A program made the position numbers and the translations under genes. 64,000 nucleotides of DNA from Limosilactobacillus fermentum (GTDB lineage: Bacteria > Bacillota > Bacilli > Lactobacillales > Lactobacillaceae): assembly GCF_013394085.1 (NCBI RefSeq), contig NZ_CP040910.1:62001-126000 (forward strand). Direction: 5' to 3'. The notes under the pieces were generated by a model. That model did not search any database. It saw only the letters and a program-made list of their open reading frames with translations, and was not told the DNA's origin. This document shows, in pieces, positions 1 through 13,292 of this stretch. Every line of letters begins with the position of its first letter. The first letter of the stretch is position 1.

Positions 1-367
1 GTCTGAAACGACGGTGGAACTGGATGCCAGTGCCTTTTTGGCGGCGATTGAACGGGCGTCGTTGCTTTCCCACCAGAGTAGAAACAACGTCGTTAAGTTG
101 ACGGTCGACCCGCAAGCGGGCCTGGCCAAGGTATCTGGTAACTCGGCCGACATCGGGAACGTGGAAGAAAACATCGCGACGGACCGGATGGAAGGAAGCG
201 ACTTGGAAATTTCCTTTAACCCCGACTTTATGGGTGACGCCCTGAAGTCCTTTGGTCAGGCTAAGATTATCCTGTCCTTTACGACGGCGTTGCGGCCTTT
301 CACCCTGGTGCCAACGGAAGATTCCGATCAATTCGTCCAACTGATTACGCCAGTGCGGACTTACTAA
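1..367 (+). CDS. dnaN: DNA polymerase III beta sliding clamp, C-terminal part
   Basis: This is the C-terminal third of the ring-shaped clamp that tethers DNA polymerase III to DNA. The reading frame is open from base 2 and the gene begins before the window. The product ends in QLITPVRTY, the typical clamp C-terminus (the last residues form part of the partner-binding pocket in the family). The next gene downstream is the S4-domain yaaA and then recF, the standard Firmicutes order dnaA-dnaN-yaaA-recF-gyrB-gyrA, which supports the call. A terminator-like hairpin follows the stop. Only about 121 residues are visible, so nothing can be said about the start or promoter. Confidence 0.95.
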   Translation, partial: SETTVELDASAFLAAIERASLLSHQSRNNVVKLTVDPQAGLAKVSGNSADIGNVEENIATDRMEGSDLEISFNPDFMGDALKSFGQAKIILSFTTALRPFTLVPTEDSDQFVQLITPVRTY

Positions 368-388
368 ACTTAAATAACAAAGCTTGTG

Positions 389-419
389 AAACGGTCGGCG
401 AGTTTGCCGGCCGTTTTTG
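389..419 (+). terminator. rho-independent terminator after dnaN
   Basis: Inverted repeat AACGGTCGGC / GCCGGCCGTT followed by a run of T, 22 bases after the dnaN stop. Confidence 0.8.
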
Positions 420-453
420 TAATTAAAATTAAATATGGGCGTTTAAACGCGAT

Positions 454-483
454 TTGAGGGCAAAAGGTGATTTTTGCCCTCAA
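454..483. other. perfect 12-bp inverted repeat upstream of yaaA
   Basis: TTGAGGGCAAAA, a 6-base loop, then TTTTGCCCTCAA. No T-run follows on either strand, so it does not look like a simple terminator. It lies about 40 bp before the yaaA -35 box and could be a protein site or a cruciform-forming element. Confidence 0.6.
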
Positions 484-524
484 GGGGTCAAAAAAGCTCA
501 GAACGGCTCTGAAGGGGGGAAGAT

Positions 525-553
525 TTGTTTTTACCCCTCAAAAAAGCTATAAT
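525..553 (+). promoter_or_regulatory. promoter of yaaA-recF-gyrBA
   Basis: TTGTTT (525-530), a 17-bp spacer, then TATAAT (548-553). It lies 36 bases before the yaaA ATG and is the only good promoter seen before the recF-gyr run. Confidence 0.65.
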
Positions 554-588
554 TGTACTATCAAATAAAGTAGGTGACGTGTGAACAA

Positions 589-807
589 ATGGAAAAAGAA
601 GTCAAAATTGACGCACCCTTCATTACCCTAGGTCAGCTTCTAAAAGAAGAGGGCATCATCCCAACTGGGGGCGCTGCTAAGTGGTTCTTAAAGGAGCACG
701 AAGTCAAGGTAAATGGGGAGTTAGATGATCGCCGGGGGAAGAAACTTTACCCCGGCGATCACATTGATGTCGTCGGAATCGAGCAAGTTGTTATCGCGAC
801 CAACTAG
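589..807 (+). CDS. yaaA: S4-domain RNA-binding protein YaaA (RlbA type)
   Basis: A 72-residue protein with a single S4-like fold: the pattern LGQLLKEEGII...GGAAKWFLKEHEVKVNGELDDRRGKK matches the S4 alpha-L RNA-binding motif with its conserved basic and Gly residues. The family sits between dnaN and recF in most Firmicutes; its exact role is poorly defined and is thought to involve RNA or ribosome binding. I chose ATG 589, which has an AGGTGA ribosome site at 572-577. A GTG at 574 would extend the protein by five residues but has no ribosome site in front. recF starts 9 bases downstream, so the two are co-transcribed. Confidence 0.85.
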   Translation: MEKEVKIDAPFITLGQLLKEEGIIPTGGAAKWFLKEHEVKVNGELDDRRGKKLYPGDHIDVVGIEQVVIATN

Positions 808-816
808 GAGCAGCCG

Positions 817-3887
<3,071 letters not shown>

Positions 3888-3912
3888 GAACTGATATTGA
3901 GGAGGAATAAGC

Positions 3913-6423
3913 GTGCCAGAACAAGAGATGCCTGGACGGATAACCGACGTTAATCTGACCAGCCAAATGCGGAATTCATTCTTGGATTACGCCATGAGTG
4001 TCATCGTCTCCCGGGCCCTACCTGACGTTCGTGATGGTTTAAAGCCGGTTCAGCGCCGGATTTTATACGGGATGAACGAACTGGGGGTCACTCCGGATAA
4101 GCCCTACAAGAAGTCGGCCCGGATCGTGGGGGACGTCATGGGGAAATTTCACCCCCACGGGGACTCTTCGATTTACGAGGGGCTCGTTCGGATGGCCCAA
4201 GACTTCTCCTACCGTTACATGCTGGTCGACGGGCACGGTAACTTCGGCTCCGTCGATGGGGACGGGGCGGCCGCCATGCGGTACACCGAAGCTAAGATGA
4301 GCAAGATCGCCGTCGAAATGCTGCGCGACATCAACAAGGACACCGTTGATTTCCAAGACAACTACGACGGTACCGAAAAAGAACCGGCTGTCCTGCCGGC
4401 CCGCTTCCCGAACCTCTTGGTGAACGGGGCCTCGGGGATTGCCGTCGGGATGGCTACCAACATCCCAACCCATAACCTGGGCGAAGTAATCTCGGCAATT
4501 CACATGCTGATGAATAACCCGGACGTGACGGTTGCCGAGCTGATGAAGGCCTTACCAGGACCGGACTTCCCAACCGGGGGCGTGGTCATGGGTAAAGCGG
4601 GGATTCGCCAGGCCTACGAGAGCGGTCAGGGTTCGATTATCGTCCGGGCCAAGGTGGAAATTGAGGAGCAAAAGAACGGCAAGCAACGGATCGTCGTTCA
4701 CGAAATTCCGTACATGGTTAACAAGGCCAAGCTGATCGAGCGGATCGCCAACCTCGCCCGGGAAAAGGAAATCGATGGGATTACCGATGTCAACGACGAA
4801 ACCGACCGGGAAGGGATGCGGATCGTAATTGACGTTCGCCGCGACGCCAGTGCCGAGGTGATCTTAAACAACCTCTACAAGATGACCCTGATGCAAACGA
4901 CTTACAACTTCAACATGTTGGCGATCGTTAAGGGCGCCCCGAAGATCCTGTCATTAAAAGAGATCCTTCAGTACTACTTGGAACACCAAGAAGAAGTGGT
5001 TCGCCGGCGGACCGAATTCGACTTGAAAAAGGCCCAAAACCGGGCCCACATCGTCGCCGGGTTACGGATTGCCTTGGATCACATCGACGCGATCATCAAC
5101 ATCATCCGGAGCTCGGAAACTTCCGAACTGGCTAAGCAACGGCTGATGGATGACTACAGCCTGTCCGATCGCCAAGCCCAAGCCATTTTGGACCTGCGGC
5201 TGGTACGCCTGACCGGGTTGGAACGCGAAAAAATTGAAGACGAGTACCAAAAACTAGTGGCCGCCATTGCAGATTACAAGGACATCTTGGCCCACCAGGA
5301 ACGGATTAACCAGATCATTTACGATGAACTGATGGAAATCCAAAACAAGTTTGGTGACGAGCGCCGGACCGAATTACAAGTCGGCGACATTTCCAACATC
5401 GAAGACGAAGACCTGATCGAAGAAGAAGACATCATCGTCACACTCACCCACAATGGTTACGTCAAGCGCTTGCCGGTTGACGAATTTAAGGCCCAGAACC
5501 GTGGGGGCCGCGGGGTGAAGGGGATGGGCGTCCACAGTGACGACTTCATCGAGCACCTGGTCGCTAGTTCCACTCACGACCTCTTGCTCTTCTTCACCAA
5601 CACCGGGAAGGTCTTTGCCATGAAGGGCTACGAAATTCCAGAGTACGGTCGGGCCGCCCAGGGGATTCCGATCATTAACCTCCTGGACGTCGACGGCAAG
5701 GAAAAGGTGACCGCCGTGATCAACGTTGCCCAAAGAGAAGACGACTTACAAAAGGACCTCTTCTTTGTGACCCGGCAGGGAACGGTTAAGCGCACGCTGG
5801 TGACGGAATTTAAGAACATTCGCTCTAACGGGATCAAGGCCATTAACCTGCACGAGGGTGATGAACTGATCAACGTGGCGATTGTCGATGACGATCAAAA
5901 CATGATTCTAGGGACCCACCTGGGCCACGCCGCCACCTTTAAGGTGAGTGCCGTTCGGTCAATGGGACGATCCGCCGCCGGGGTCCGGGGGGCCCGCCTA
6001 CGGGACGGTGACTACCTGATTGGTGCCGCACCGTTAAACGAGGATGACCAGGTTCTGGTTATCTCGGAAAAGGGCTACGGCAAGAAGACGCCGGCCAGCG
6101 AGTACCCAATTAAGGGCCGGGGTGGCCTGGGGATCAAGACCGTCAACGTGACCGAAAAGAACGGGCCACTCGCCGGGTTAACCACCGTTCAGGGGGACGA
6201 AGACCTGATGGTGGTGACCGATAAGGGGGTCATCATCCGCTTTGGCGTTGAATCCGTCTCCCAAACCAGGCGCTCAGCAATTGGGGTCCACCTGATCAAG
6301 ATGGACGCCGACTCAGTGGTGGCCACGATGACCAAGGTCGAAAAAGAGACCGCAGAAACGGATCCAACCGAAGCAAGCGCTGAAGAAGCCGAAACGCCGG
6401 TTGAAGGTCCCAACGAAATTTAA
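3913..6423 (+). CDS. gyrA: DNA gyrase subunit A
   Basis: DNA cleavage and rejoining subunit of gyrase. The catalytic tyrosine lies in [10 protein letters not shown]. The quinolone-resistance-determining stretch reads [13 protein letters not shown], with the Ser and Glu found in susceptible strains. The GyrA box is seen as [10 protein letters not shown], which identifies gyrase rather than topoisomerase IV, followed by the beta-pinwheel repeats. It ends in an acidic tail rich in Glu, Thr and Ala. The GTG start at 3913 has GAGGAGGAA in front. A strong terminator follows the stop. Confidence 0.98.
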   Translation: MPEQEMPGRITDVNLTSQMRNSFLDYAMSVIVSRALPDVRDGLKPVQRRILYGMNELGVTPDKPYKKSARIVGDVMGKFHPHGDSSIYEGLVRMAQDFSYRYMLVDGHGNFGSVDGDGAAAMRYTEAKMSKIAVEMLRDINKDTVDFQDNYDGTEKEPAVLPARFPNLLVNGASGIAVGMATNIPTHNLGEVISAIHMLMNNPDVTVAELMKALPGPDFPTGGVVMGKAGIRQAYESGQGSIIVRAKVEIEEQKNGKQRIVVHEIPYMVNKAKLIERIANLAREKEIDGITDVNDETDREGMRIVIDVRRDASAEVILNNLYKMTLMQTTYNFNMLAIVKGAPKILSLKEILQYYLEHQEEVVRRRTEFDLKKAQNRAHIVAGLRIALDHIDAIINIIRSSETSELAKQRLMDDYSLSDRQAQAILDLRLVRLTGLEREKIEDEYQKLVAAIADYKDILAHQERINQIIYDELMEIQNKFGDERRTELQVGDISNIEDEDLIEEEDIIVTLTHNGYVKRLPVDEFKAQNRGGRGVKGMGVHSDDFIEHLVASSTHDLLLFFTNTGKVFAMKGYEIPEYGRAAQGIPIINLLDVDGKEKVTAVINVAQREDDLQKDLFFVTRQGTVKRTLVTEFKNIRSNGIKAINLHEGDELINVAIVDDDQNMILGTHLGHAATFKVSAVRSMGRSAAGVRGARLRDGDYLIGAAPLNEDDQVLVISEKGYGKKTPASEYPIKGRGGLGIKTVNVTEKNGPLAGLTTVQGDEDLMVVTDKGVIIRFGVESVSQTRRSAIGVHLIKMDADSVVATMTKVEKETAETDPTEASAEEAETPVEGPNEI

Positions 6424-6440
6424 TTAAAAACTTTCGTGAT

Positions 6441-6493
6441 AAAGATCCGGAATTGCGTACTTAGAGATTAGGGAAGCAATTCCGGATCTTTTG
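6441..6493 (+). terminator. terminator after gyrA
   Basis: AAGATCCGGAATTGC pairs with GCAATTCCGGATCTT, then T residues. Very stable stem ending the recF-gyr transcription unit. Confidence 0.85.
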
Positions 6494-6509
6494 TTACCCT
6501 AGATTTAAC

Positions 6510-6538
6510 TTGTGATTGACCAAAATTTATGCTAATAT
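6510..6538 (+). promoter_or_regulatory. promoter of rpsF-ssb-rpsR
   Basis: TTGTGA (6510-6515), a 17-bp spacer, then TAATAT (6533-6538) with an extended TG two bases before the -10. It leaves a leader of about 85 bases before rpsF. Confidence 0.7.
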
Positions 6539-6544
6539 TCTATT

Positions 6545-6622
6545 CTGTGAGTATACGTAACGACGTCTACTCTCCTTGTTCCCTTCGAAGAGCGGAGGGG
6601 GCCAGAGTCCATAAGGAGGTGT
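6545..6622 (+). promoter_or_regulatory. rpsF leader, candidate S6:S18-binding RNA
   Basis: The leader folds with ACTCT (near 6570) against AGAGT (near 6604), enclosing CCCTTCGAAGAGCGGAGGG. Leaders of rpsF operons commonly carry an RNA bound by the S6:S18 pair for feedback control. The position and the CG-rich asymmetric hairpin fit that, but I could not match the conserved bulge with certainty. Confidence 0.4.
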
Positions 6623-6629
6623 AACATTC

Positions 6630-6923
6630 ATGGAAACGCGCAAATATGAAATTACTTACATCATTCGTCCTGATATCGAAGAATCTGCAAAGAGCGAGCT
6701 GGTAGCCCGCTTCGACAAGATCTTGGCGGACAATGGTGCAACCGTAGTTGACTCAGCTGACTGGGACACGCGTCGGTTCGCTTACCAAATCGGCAAGTAC
6801 ACTGAAGGTACTTACCACATCGTAAACGTGACTGCCGACAGCGATGCTTCATTAAACGAATTCGATCGTTTGGCTAAGTTCAGCGACGACATCCTGCGTC
6901 ACATGATCGTTAAGCGCGGCTAA
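6630..6923 (+). CDS. rpsF: 30S ribosomal protein S6
   Basis: Small-subunit protein that forms a heterodimer with S18 on the platform. It has 97 residues and begins [19 protein letters not shown], the family hallmark. It contains [20 protein letters not shown], with the conserved RRFAY and TEG motifs. A strong ribosome site AAGGAGGTG lies upstream. It heads the conserved trio rpsF-ssb-rpsR. Confidence 0.97.
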   Translation: METRKYEITYIIRPDIEESAKSELVARFDKILADNGATVVDSADWDTRRFAYQIGKYTEGTYHIVNVTADSDASLNEFDRLAKFSDDILRHMIVKRG

Positions 6924-6963
6924 GCTTAACGGTTAACAGTAGAAGAGGGGAGTGCGATAGCCG

Positions 6964-7689
6964 ATGCTAAATCGTGTAGTATTAACTGGGCGACTAACAC
7001 GGGATCCGGAATTGACCTACACCCAAAGTGGAACCCCCGTTTTACGGTTCTCAATTGCCGTTGACCGGCAGTTTAAGAACCGGGAAACGGGCCGGCGGGA
7101 CGCTGACTTCATTAACTGCGTCATCTGGCGTACGTCAGCAGAAAACTTTGCCCGCTTTACCCACAAGGGCGCACTCGTCGGTCTTGATGGCCGACTGTCC
7201 ACCAGTAACTATGAAAACCAACAGGGACAACGGGTTTACCGGACGGAAGTAACGGTCGAAAACTTCGCCCTGTTGGAACCGCGGTCCGCTAATAACGGTA
7301 ATGGTGGTTACAACGGTGGGGGTTATAACAACGGCGGCAATGGTTTTAACAACCAGGACCAGTCCTTTGGCAATAACGCCTACGGTAACGGTGGCAATTT
7401 CGGGGCCGCTCCTCAAAATAATTTCGGGGGGTCACCGGCTCCCGCCAACCAGTCGTACAACGGAAACTTCAACCAACCCCAGGGAGGCGTCTTTAATCAA
7501 GGCCCAACCCAAATTGATGCCGATAGCCTGCCATTTAGCAAGGATAACGACACCACGCCCGCTGCTGGTGATAACGGCGCCGTCAACATTGACGACAACG
7601 CCGCCTTCAGCGCAAACCCGGGGTCCGGTTCGGCAAGTTCTGCAAGCGACGCTGACGGGATGCCTTCATCAGATGACCTACCCTTCTAA
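6964..7689 (+). CDS. ssb: single-stranded DNA-binding protein
   Basis: Essential SSB that coats single-stranded DNA at forks. The N-terminal OB fold (about residues 1-105) begins [17 protein letters not shown] and includes the FINCVIWR and [16 protein letters not shown] segments. A long linker of about 120 residues, rich in Gly, Asn and Gln, follows. The protein ends in the acidic tip SSDDLPF that recruits partners such as PriA and RecO. At 241 residues it is longer than typical SSB (about 160-180), the extra length being all linker. It lies between rpsF and rpsR. Confidence 0.96.
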   Translation: MLNRVVLTGRLTRDPELTYTQSGTPVLRFSIAVDRQFKNRETGRRDADFINCVIWRTSAENFARFTHKGALVGLDGRLSTSNYENQQGQRVYRTEVTVENFALLEPRSANNGNGGYNGGGYNNGGNGFNNQDQSFGNNAYGNGGNFGAAPQNNFGGSPAPANQSYNGNFNQPQGGVFNQGPTQIDADSLPFSKDNDTTPAAGDNGAVNIDDNAAFSANPGSGSASSASDADGMPSSDDLPF

Positions 7690-7727
7690 AGAAAAGACAA
7701 CTACTAAACAATAAGGGAGGTAATTTC

Positions 7728-7964
7728 ATGGCTCAACAACGTCGTGGTGGCCGTCGTCGCCGTAAGGTTGACTTCATCGCCGCAAACCACATTGAATACA
7801 TCGATTACAAAGACACTGATTTACTGCGCCGGTTCATTTCCGAACGGGGTAAGATCTTACCACGCCGGGTGACCGGGACCAGTGCTAAGAACCAACGCCG
7901 CTTGACGATTGCCATCAAGCGCGCACGGATCATGGGCTTGCTGCCATTCGTTGCAGAAGACTAG
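7728..7964 (+). CDS. rpsR: 30S ribosomal protein S18
   Basis: Small-subunit protein, partner of S6. The 78-residue product has a basic N-terminus and the family core [19 protein letters not shown], then [20 protein letters not shown]. It ends the rpsF operon with a ribosome site GGGAGG and a clear terminator after the stop. Confidence 0.97.
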   Translation: MAQQRRGGRRRRKVDFIAANHIEYIDYKDTDLLRRFISERGKILPRRVTGTSAKNQRRLTIAIKRARIMGLLPFVAED

Positions 7965-7975
7965 GATTCCCAATA

Positions 7976-8014
7976 AAAAACGTTATCGCATTGATTTGCG
8001 ATAGCGTTTTTTAT
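7976..8014 (+). terminator. terminator of the rpsF operon
   Basis: AAAAAACGTTATCGCA pairs with TGCGATAGCGTTTTTT. Palindromic with A and T runs on both sides. Confidence 0.85.
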
Positions 8015-8042
8015 TTGCCCCCGAATCCGTTGGGGGTATGAT
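8015..8042 (+). promoter_or_regulatory. promoter of gdpP-rplI-dnaB
   Basis: TTGCCC (8015-8020), a 16-bp spacer, then TATGAT (8037-8042), 46 bases before the gdpP ATG. Confidence 0.55.
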
Positions 8043-8088
8043 ATGATTAAAAAGATACCGTAAGTTACTTTTAAAGGGGGGCAGGGAA

Positions 8089-10122
8089 ATGTTTGAGCGT
8101 TGGTTTGGCCGGGAAAGCGTCCGGCGACTCTTGGGTAGTCGGGTCTTTCAACTAACCCTTGCCTACGTCATGTTGATGTCGTTGGTGACGGTCATCGTTG
8201 GCTTCGCCTTTAACTGGCGGGTGGGGCTAATCATTTTAGCCTTTATTCTGCTTTGCCTCTTGGTGGCCTTAGCCCTCTTGCAGCGGCTGGCTTCGAGCAC
8301 CGAAGCCTACGTTAACGACTTGGCTTACCAGGTCCGTCAGGGGCAAGAAGAGGCCCTCTTTGAAATGCCAATTGGGATGATCTTGCTCGATGAAAACGAG
8401 GTGGTGCGTTGGATTAATCCCTACATGGCCCGCTACTTTGATCAGCGCCTAGTGGTTGGCCAAGACCTGACCGCGGTTGATGAGCGGCTAGCTTCCTTGG
8501 TCAATAAGCACCGCCGCGACGAACACTCGGTGGTCGTCACCTGGCAAGCGCGCCAGTTTGAGTTCTTGGTCCAGGACCGCTTGCATGCCGTTTACTTAAT
8601 GGACGTGACCGAATACGAGCAGATCAACGACCGTTATCGGCAAGAACGGCTCTTCTTGGGGAACGTCTACCTCGATAATTACGTTGAATTAGTTCAGGGG
8701 ATGAGCGACTCGGAAGTTTCTAACTTGCGCAACTACGTGACCTCAGAGCTAACCGCTTGGGCCAAGTACCACCACCTTTTGGTTAAGGTAATTGACGATG
8801 ATAACTACCTACTGATTGGGCACGAGGGGGACTTAAACCGCCTGGAAGAAGATAAGTTCCGGGTCCTCGATAAGATTCGCCAAAACACGTCGCGCCAAAA
8901 CTCGCCGGTGACCCTATCAATTGGGATTGCCTACGGGCAAAGTGACCTGGTTAAACTAGCCGACACCGCCCAAAAGAACCTCGACCTCGCCCTCGGGCGT
9001 GGGGGGGACCAGGTGGTCGTCCGGGCCGAAAACGGGCAAGCCCGCTTCTACGGGGGGAAGACCAACCCGATGGAAAAGCGGACCCGGGTACGGGCGCGGA
9101 TGATTGCCCAGGCCCTACGCGAATTGATGAACCAGGCCGACCAGATCTTCGTTGTCGGCCACGCCAAGCCCGACATGGATTCTCTGGGGGCGTGCCTGGG
9201 GATTCGGCGGATTGCCGAAATGAACCAGCACCAGTGTTGGGTAGTCTTTGATAACCAACAGGTCCACTCAGACGTTGCCCGTCTGATGGGGGAAATTAAC
9301 GAATACCAGTCGATTAAAGACCACGTGATTTCACCAGCCGAGGCGCTAGAAAAGGCGAGCGCTAAGAGCCTGTTGGTGATGGTTGACCACTCCAAGGTGT
9401 CAATCTCGATGGCGCCGGAACTTTGTGCTAAACTATCAAACCGAATGGTGATTATTGACCACCACCGGCGGGGCGAAGAATTCCCGGAAAACCCGCTGTT
9501 GGTTTATAACGAGCCCTACGCCTCCTCGACGTGTGAGCTAATCACCGAAATGTTTGAGTACCAACCACGGGAAAGCCAGGGGCTCAACCGCTTGGAAGCC
9601 ACCGCCATGCTGACGGGGATCCGGGTCGACACCAAGTCCTTTAGCCAAAACGCCGGTACCCGGACTTACGATGCGGCCTCCTACCTGCGTTCGGCCGGGG
9701 CCGATGGGATGTTAATCCAACGGCTGATGAAGGAAAACCCGGCCAGCTTTTTAGCGCGCAACCACTTGATCGCGGCGGTGACCTTCATCAATGACAAAAT
9801 GGCACTGTGCGTGGGCGAAGACGACCGGGTGTACGATCCGGTCACGGCGGCCCAGGCGGCCGATATGCTCTTGCAAATGGATGGCATCGACGCCTCCTTT
9901 GTGATTACCAGACGCTCCAACGACGTCGTGGGCATTTCGGCCCGCTCGCTAGGGGACTTTAACGTCCAGGTAATCATGGAGCAGATGGGCGGTGGGGGTC
10001 ACTTAGCCAACGCCGCGACCCAGGTGACGGGCAAGACGGTCACTGAGGTCAAAGACCAACTAGAGCAGCTTTTAAATGGGGAACAGCTCCCCAACGGAAA
10101 AGAAGAAACGGAGGAAGACTAA
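8089..10122 (+). CDS. gdpP: membrane cyclic-di-AMP phosphodiesterase GdpP
   Basis: Hydrolyses the essential second messenger c-di-AMP, so it affects osmotic balance, cell wall and beta-lactam tolerance. Two N-terminal membrane segments lie at about residues 18-62 ([18 protein letters not shown] and [17 protein letters not shown]). They are followed by a PAS-like domain ([19 protein letters not shown]), a degenerate GGDEF domain, and the DHH/DHHA1 phosphodiesterase domain. Catalytic motifs are [27 protein letters not shown] and [12 protein letters not shown]. The length of 677 residues is usual. rplI starts on the last base of its stop codon (TAATG overlap). Confidence 0.95.
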   Translation: MFERWFGRESVRRLLGSRVFQLTLAYVMLMSLVTVIVGFAFNWRVGLIILAFILLCLLVALALLQRLASSTEAYVNDLAYQVRQGQEEALFEMPIGMILLDENEVVRWINPYMARYFDQRLVVGQDLTAVDERLASLVNKHRRDEHSVVVTWQARQFEFLVQDRLHAVYLMDVTEYEQINDRYRQERLFLGNVYLDNYVELVQGMSDSEVSNLRNYVTSELTAWAKYHHLLVKVIDDDNYLLIGHEGDLNRLEEDKFRVLDKIRQNTSRQNSPVTLSIGIAYGQSDLVKLADTAQKNLDLALGRGGDQVVVRAENGQARFYGGKTNPMEKRTRVRARMIAQALRELMNQADQIFVVGHAKPDMDSLGACLGIRRIAEMNQHQCWVVFDNQQVHSDVARLMGEINEYQSIKDHVISPAEALEKASAKSLLVMVDHSKVSISMAPELCAKLSNRMVIIDHHRRGEEFPENPLLVYNEPYASSTCELITEMFEYQPRESQGLNRLEATAMLTGIRVDTKSFSQNAGTRTYDAASYLRSAGADGMLIQRLMKENPASFLARNHLIAAVTFINDKMALCVGEDDRVYDPVTAAQAADMLLQMDGIDASFVITRRSNDVVGISARSLGDFNVQVIMEQMGGGGHLANAATQVTGKTVTEVKDQLEQLLNGEQLPNGKEETEED

Positions 10123-10574
10123 TGAAAGTTATCTTTACTGAAGACGTCAAGGGACGCGGTAAGCGCGGGGAAATCAAAAACGTTCCTGATGGTTACGCCC
10201 AAAATTTCTTGATCCCCCGGGGGAAGGCCAAGGAAGCTAACAAGGCGGCCATGAGCGAATTAGCCGGCCAGGAACGCTCCAGGGAAAAGCACGAGGCCGA
10301 AGAATTAGCGGCGGCCAAGGAGTTAAAGAAGATCTTAGAAGACGATAAAACGGTCGTTGAGTTAACCGGGAAGGCCGGAACGGATGGCCGGATGTTTGGT
10401 TCGGTTTCGACCAAGCAAATTGCCACCGCCTTAGAAAAGCAGTACCAAATCAAGCTGGATAAGCGCAAGATGGAATTGGCGGCCCCAATTCGGGCCCTGG
10501 GCTACGTGAACGTCCCGGTTAAGCTACACCACGATGTTGAAGCGACCTTGCGGGTGCACATTGCTGAAAAGTAG
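10122..10574 (+). CDS. rplI: 50S ribosomal protein L9
   Basis: Large-subunit protein that bridges from the L1 stalk base and helps keep the reading frame. The N-terminal signature [20 protein letters not shown] and [17 protein letters not shown] are intact. A central helix rich in Glu and Lys is followed by a C-terminal domain ([19 protein letters not shown]). The protein has 150 residues. Its start overlaps the gdpP stop, and dnaB follows 44 bases later, the conserved gdpP-rplI-dnaB order. Confidence 0.97.
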   Translation: MKVIFTEDVKGRGKRGEIKNVPDGYAQNFLIPRGKAKEANKAAMSELAGQERSREKHEAEELAAAKELKKILEDDKTVVELTGKAGTDGRMFGSVSTKQIATALEKQYQIKLDKRKMELAAPIRALGYVNVPVKLHHDVEATLRVHIAEK

Positions 10575-10618
10575 TTCGTCCTGGCACCAGGTCAAAGTGA
10601 AAGGGCAAGGAATGGGAA

Positions 10619-12022
10619 ATGGATACTCGTCCAGAAATTAGTCGGACGCCCCCCCGCAACATTGAGGCTGAGCAAGCCGTTTTGGGGGCGATCCTGTTAA
10701 AGGATGACGCGATTGTCGAGGCGATGGAATACGTCAAAGAAGACGACTTCTACACCCGCCAGCACCAGCTCCTCTTTAAGACCATGGTTGCCTTAAATGA
10801 CAACGATAAGCCGATCGATGTTGTTTCCATGCAAGTGGAGCTCAACCGCCAAAACCAGCTCGAGGCGGTGGGCGGAATTCAGTACCTCGCCAAGCTCGCC
10901 GCGGCGGTTCCTACGGCGGCTGACGTCGGCTTTTACGCCAAGATCGTTCACGATAAAGCAACGGCGCGGCGTTTAATCGATACGGCCACCAAGATTGCTA
11001 GTGAGGGTTACGAGGATGCCGATGAGATCACCGACATGCTCGACCGGGCGGAGCAGTCGATTTTAAACGTGGCGGAGGACAATAACCAATCGGAGATGCA
11101 AAACATCGAAGAAGTGGTGCACGAAGCCGCCAACCACACTTACGAGCTCTCTAAGCAGCAAACCCGGGTGACCGGGCTGCGGACCGGCTACCCGCAACTA
11201 GACAACATGACGACCGGGTTACACGAAGACGAACTGATCATCTTGGCGGCCCGGCCGGCGATGGGGAAGACTGCCTTTGCCTTAAACATCGCCCAAAACG
11301 TGGCGGTCCGTGGGGATAACCAGCCAACCGTCGCCATCTTCAGCCTGGAAATGGGGGCGGAGTCGTTAGTCAACCGGATGCTGTGTGCCGAAGGGGGGAT
11401 TAACGCCAACCACCTGCGGACCGGGAACCTCGATACCGATGAGTGGGACGCACTTTGGGTGGCCATGGGGAGCCTGGCGGGGACCAACGTCTACATCGAC
11501 GACACCGCCGGGATCAAGGTCCCCGAAATCCGGGCTAAGTGCCGGCGCTTAAAGAAGCGGACTGGGAACCTGTCTTTGATCGTGATCGATTACTTGCAAC
11601 TGATCGAAGGGAGCAACTCGGAAAACCGGCAACAAGAAGTCTCCGAAATCTCCCGGCAGCTAAAGAAGCTCGCTAAGGAATTATCGGTGCCGGTAATCGC
11701 CCTCTCGCAGCTTTCGCGGGGGGTTGAACAGCGCCAAGATAAGCGCCCGGTTATGTCCGACATCCGGGAATCCGGGTCAATCGAACAGGACGCCGACATC
11801 GTAGCCTTCTTATACCGCGACGATTACTACACCCGCGAACAACAAGAGGACGGGGCGCCGCAAGCGGGAAGCGACCAGGAGGCCGAAAACTCGCTGTCGG
11901 AAGTCGAAGTCATCATTGAAAAGAACCGGAGTGGTCCGCGGGGAACCGTCAAACTACTCTTTAATAAGGCCTACAACAAGTTTGCCTCGGTCGATTTCAC
12001 GCCGGGGCAGGGGCCACAATAA
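10619..12022 (+). CDS. dnaB: replicative DNA helicase DnaB (DnaC in Bacillus)
   Basis: Hexameric 5'-3' helicase of the replication fork. The N-terminal domain begins with PPRNIEAEQAVLGAILL. The RecA-like motor shows Walker A AARPAMGKTAFALNIA, Walker B LIVIDYLQLI, and the arginine-finger region SQLSRGVEQRQDKRP with DIRESGSIEQDADI. The protein has 467 residues. The ATG at 10619 has AAGGAATGGGA in front. A terminator follows. Confidence 0.97.
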   Translation: MDTRPEISRTPPRNIEAEQAVLGAILLKDDAIVEAMEYVKEDDFYTRQHQLLFKTMVALNDNDKPIDVVSMQVELNRQNQLEAVGGIQYLAKLAAAVPTAADVGFYAKIVHDKATARRLIDTATKIASEGYEDADEITDMLDRAEQSILNVAEDNNQSEMQNIEEVVHEAANHTYELSKQQTRVTGLRTGYPQLDNMTTGLHEDELIILAARPAMGKTAFALNIAQNVAVRGDNQPTVAIFSLEMGAESLVNRMLCAEGGINANHLRTGNLDTDEWDALWVAMGSLAGTNVYIDDTAGIKVPEIRAKCRRLKKRTGNLSLIVIDYLQLIEGSNSENRQQEVSEISRQLKKLAKELSVPVIALSQLSRGVEQRQDKRPVMSDIRESGSIEQDADIVAFLYRDDYYTREQQEDGAPQAGSDQEAENSLSEVEVIIEKNRSGPRGTVKLLFNKAYNKFASVDFTPGQGPQ

Positions 12023-12027
12023 CTAAG

Positions 12028-12073
12028 TAAAAGTTACCGTAACGTCCTTTAGGGATGCTTACGGTACTTTTGT
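12028..12073 (+). terminator. terminator after dnaB
   Basis: AAAAGTTACCGTAA pairs with TTACGGTACTTTT. It lies just before the RBS of the MFS gene. Confidence 0.75.
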
Positions 12074-12105
12074 GTTGTCTAAAATTAAGGAAACTAGGTG
12101 AGGAA

Positions 12106-13281
12106 ATGCAAACAGAAATTAAGTTTCGTTGGCTGTTGCTCGGTAGCTTTTTGGTTAACGTTGGGAACAGCTTTATTTGGCCGCTGACGACGGTCTACAT
12201 CCACGATCAACTACACCAGTCACTGACGGTTTCTGGAATTGTGCTCCTCTTTTATTCCGGAACTAACGTGATCGGTTCCTACGTCGGTGGGCGGTTATTT
12301 GACAAGTACTCGCCCCAATGGCTAACCCTCGGGGGGATCGTGGCGGCGGTAATCTTCATGGGGGTGTTGGTCTTTAAAAACGACTGGCCGACCTACCCGA
12401 TCATGCTCGCCCTGATTGGGATCGTCAACGGGTGGTTGATGACGATGCACAACTCCTACGGTGCCCGGATGCACAGTCGGGATGGGCGCTTCGTTTTTAA
12501 CATGCTCTACTTTGCCAATAACTTGGGGATGGTCTTTGGGACCACGATTGTCGGCCCGCTTTACCAGTATGCCCATGATAACGTGGGGCCACTGTTCTTG
12601 GTGACCGTGGTCATTTACGCCGCCTTTTCCTTAGTGGTGATCAAGTTCTACCAAATTGCCGTCATCAAACGGCCCCAGCACGAAGAAAAACTGGTTAAGT
12701 TGCCCCGAGCCAATTCCCAGCTGATTTGGACAATGAGCGGCGCCCTGTTGGTGATCTGGATGATGTACTCGCAATGGTCATCCAACATGTCGGTTTACAT
12801 TACCGGTCACGGGGTTTCCATGACTAGCTACTCGCTGTTGTGGACGATCAACGGGCTCTTGATCGTGGTCTTGCAGATGGCGATTAACTGGTTAAACCGG
12901 CGGATGAACAACGATCACCTTTACTTGTACTTTGGCACCGCCATGTTAGGGCTGTCCTTTTTGATCCTGCCCTTTGCCAAGGGCTACGGGGCCTTCGTCT
13001 TCTCAATGGTCGTGCTAACCCTGGGGGAGGCAACGGCGATTCCAACGATCCCGGCCCTGGTCAACCAGCTGTGCCCAATGGAAGATAAGGGGCGCTACCA
13101 AGGGATCGTCAATTCTTTTGGTTCGGCCGGCAAGGCGCTGGGCCCCTTATTTGGTGGCCTGGTGATCGAACGGTTTAGCTATCAGCCCCTCTTTTACGTC
13201 TGTACGTTAGCAATCCTTGGTGCCGGCTTAGTTTCCTGGTTGATGATTGAAAAGAATCACCGCCAGGCTGAATACTACTAG
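12106..13281 (+). CDS. MFS family transporter, likely drug or metabolite efflux
   Basis: Major facilitator protein of 391 residues with about 12 predicted membrane helices. The first reads WLLLGSFLVNVGNSFIWPLT, and the motif A-like loop between helices 2 and 3 is GGRLFDKYSPQW. Such loops and the length fit the DHA1 (12-helix) efflux group. The substrate cannot be told from the sequence. I chose ATG 12106, which has AGGTGAGG upstream; a longer reading frame from 12055 would run through the dnaB terminator. The small CxxC protein gene follows after 11 bases, so the two may be co-transcribed. Confidence 0.8.
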   Translation: MQTEIKFRWLLLGSFLVNVGNSFIWPLTTVYIHDQLHQSLTVSGIVLLFYSGTNVIGSYVGGRLFDKYSPQWLTLGGIVAAVIFMGVLVFKNDWPTYPIMLALIGIVNGWLMTMHNSYGARMHSRDGRFVFNMLYFANNLGMVFGTTIVGPLYQYAHDNVGPLFLVTVVIYAAFSLVVIKFYQIAVIKRPQHEEKLVKLPRANSQLIWTMSGALLVIWMMYSQWSSNMSVYITGHGVSMTSYSLLWTINGLLIVVLQMAINWLNRRMNNDHLYLYFGTAMLGLSFLILPFAKGYGAFVFSMVVLTLGEATAIPTIPALVNQLCPMEDKGRYQGIVNSFGSAGKALGPLFGGLVIERFSYQPLFYVCTLAILGAGLVSWLMIEKNHRQAEYY

Positions 13282-13292
13282 GGGGTGAGCGT

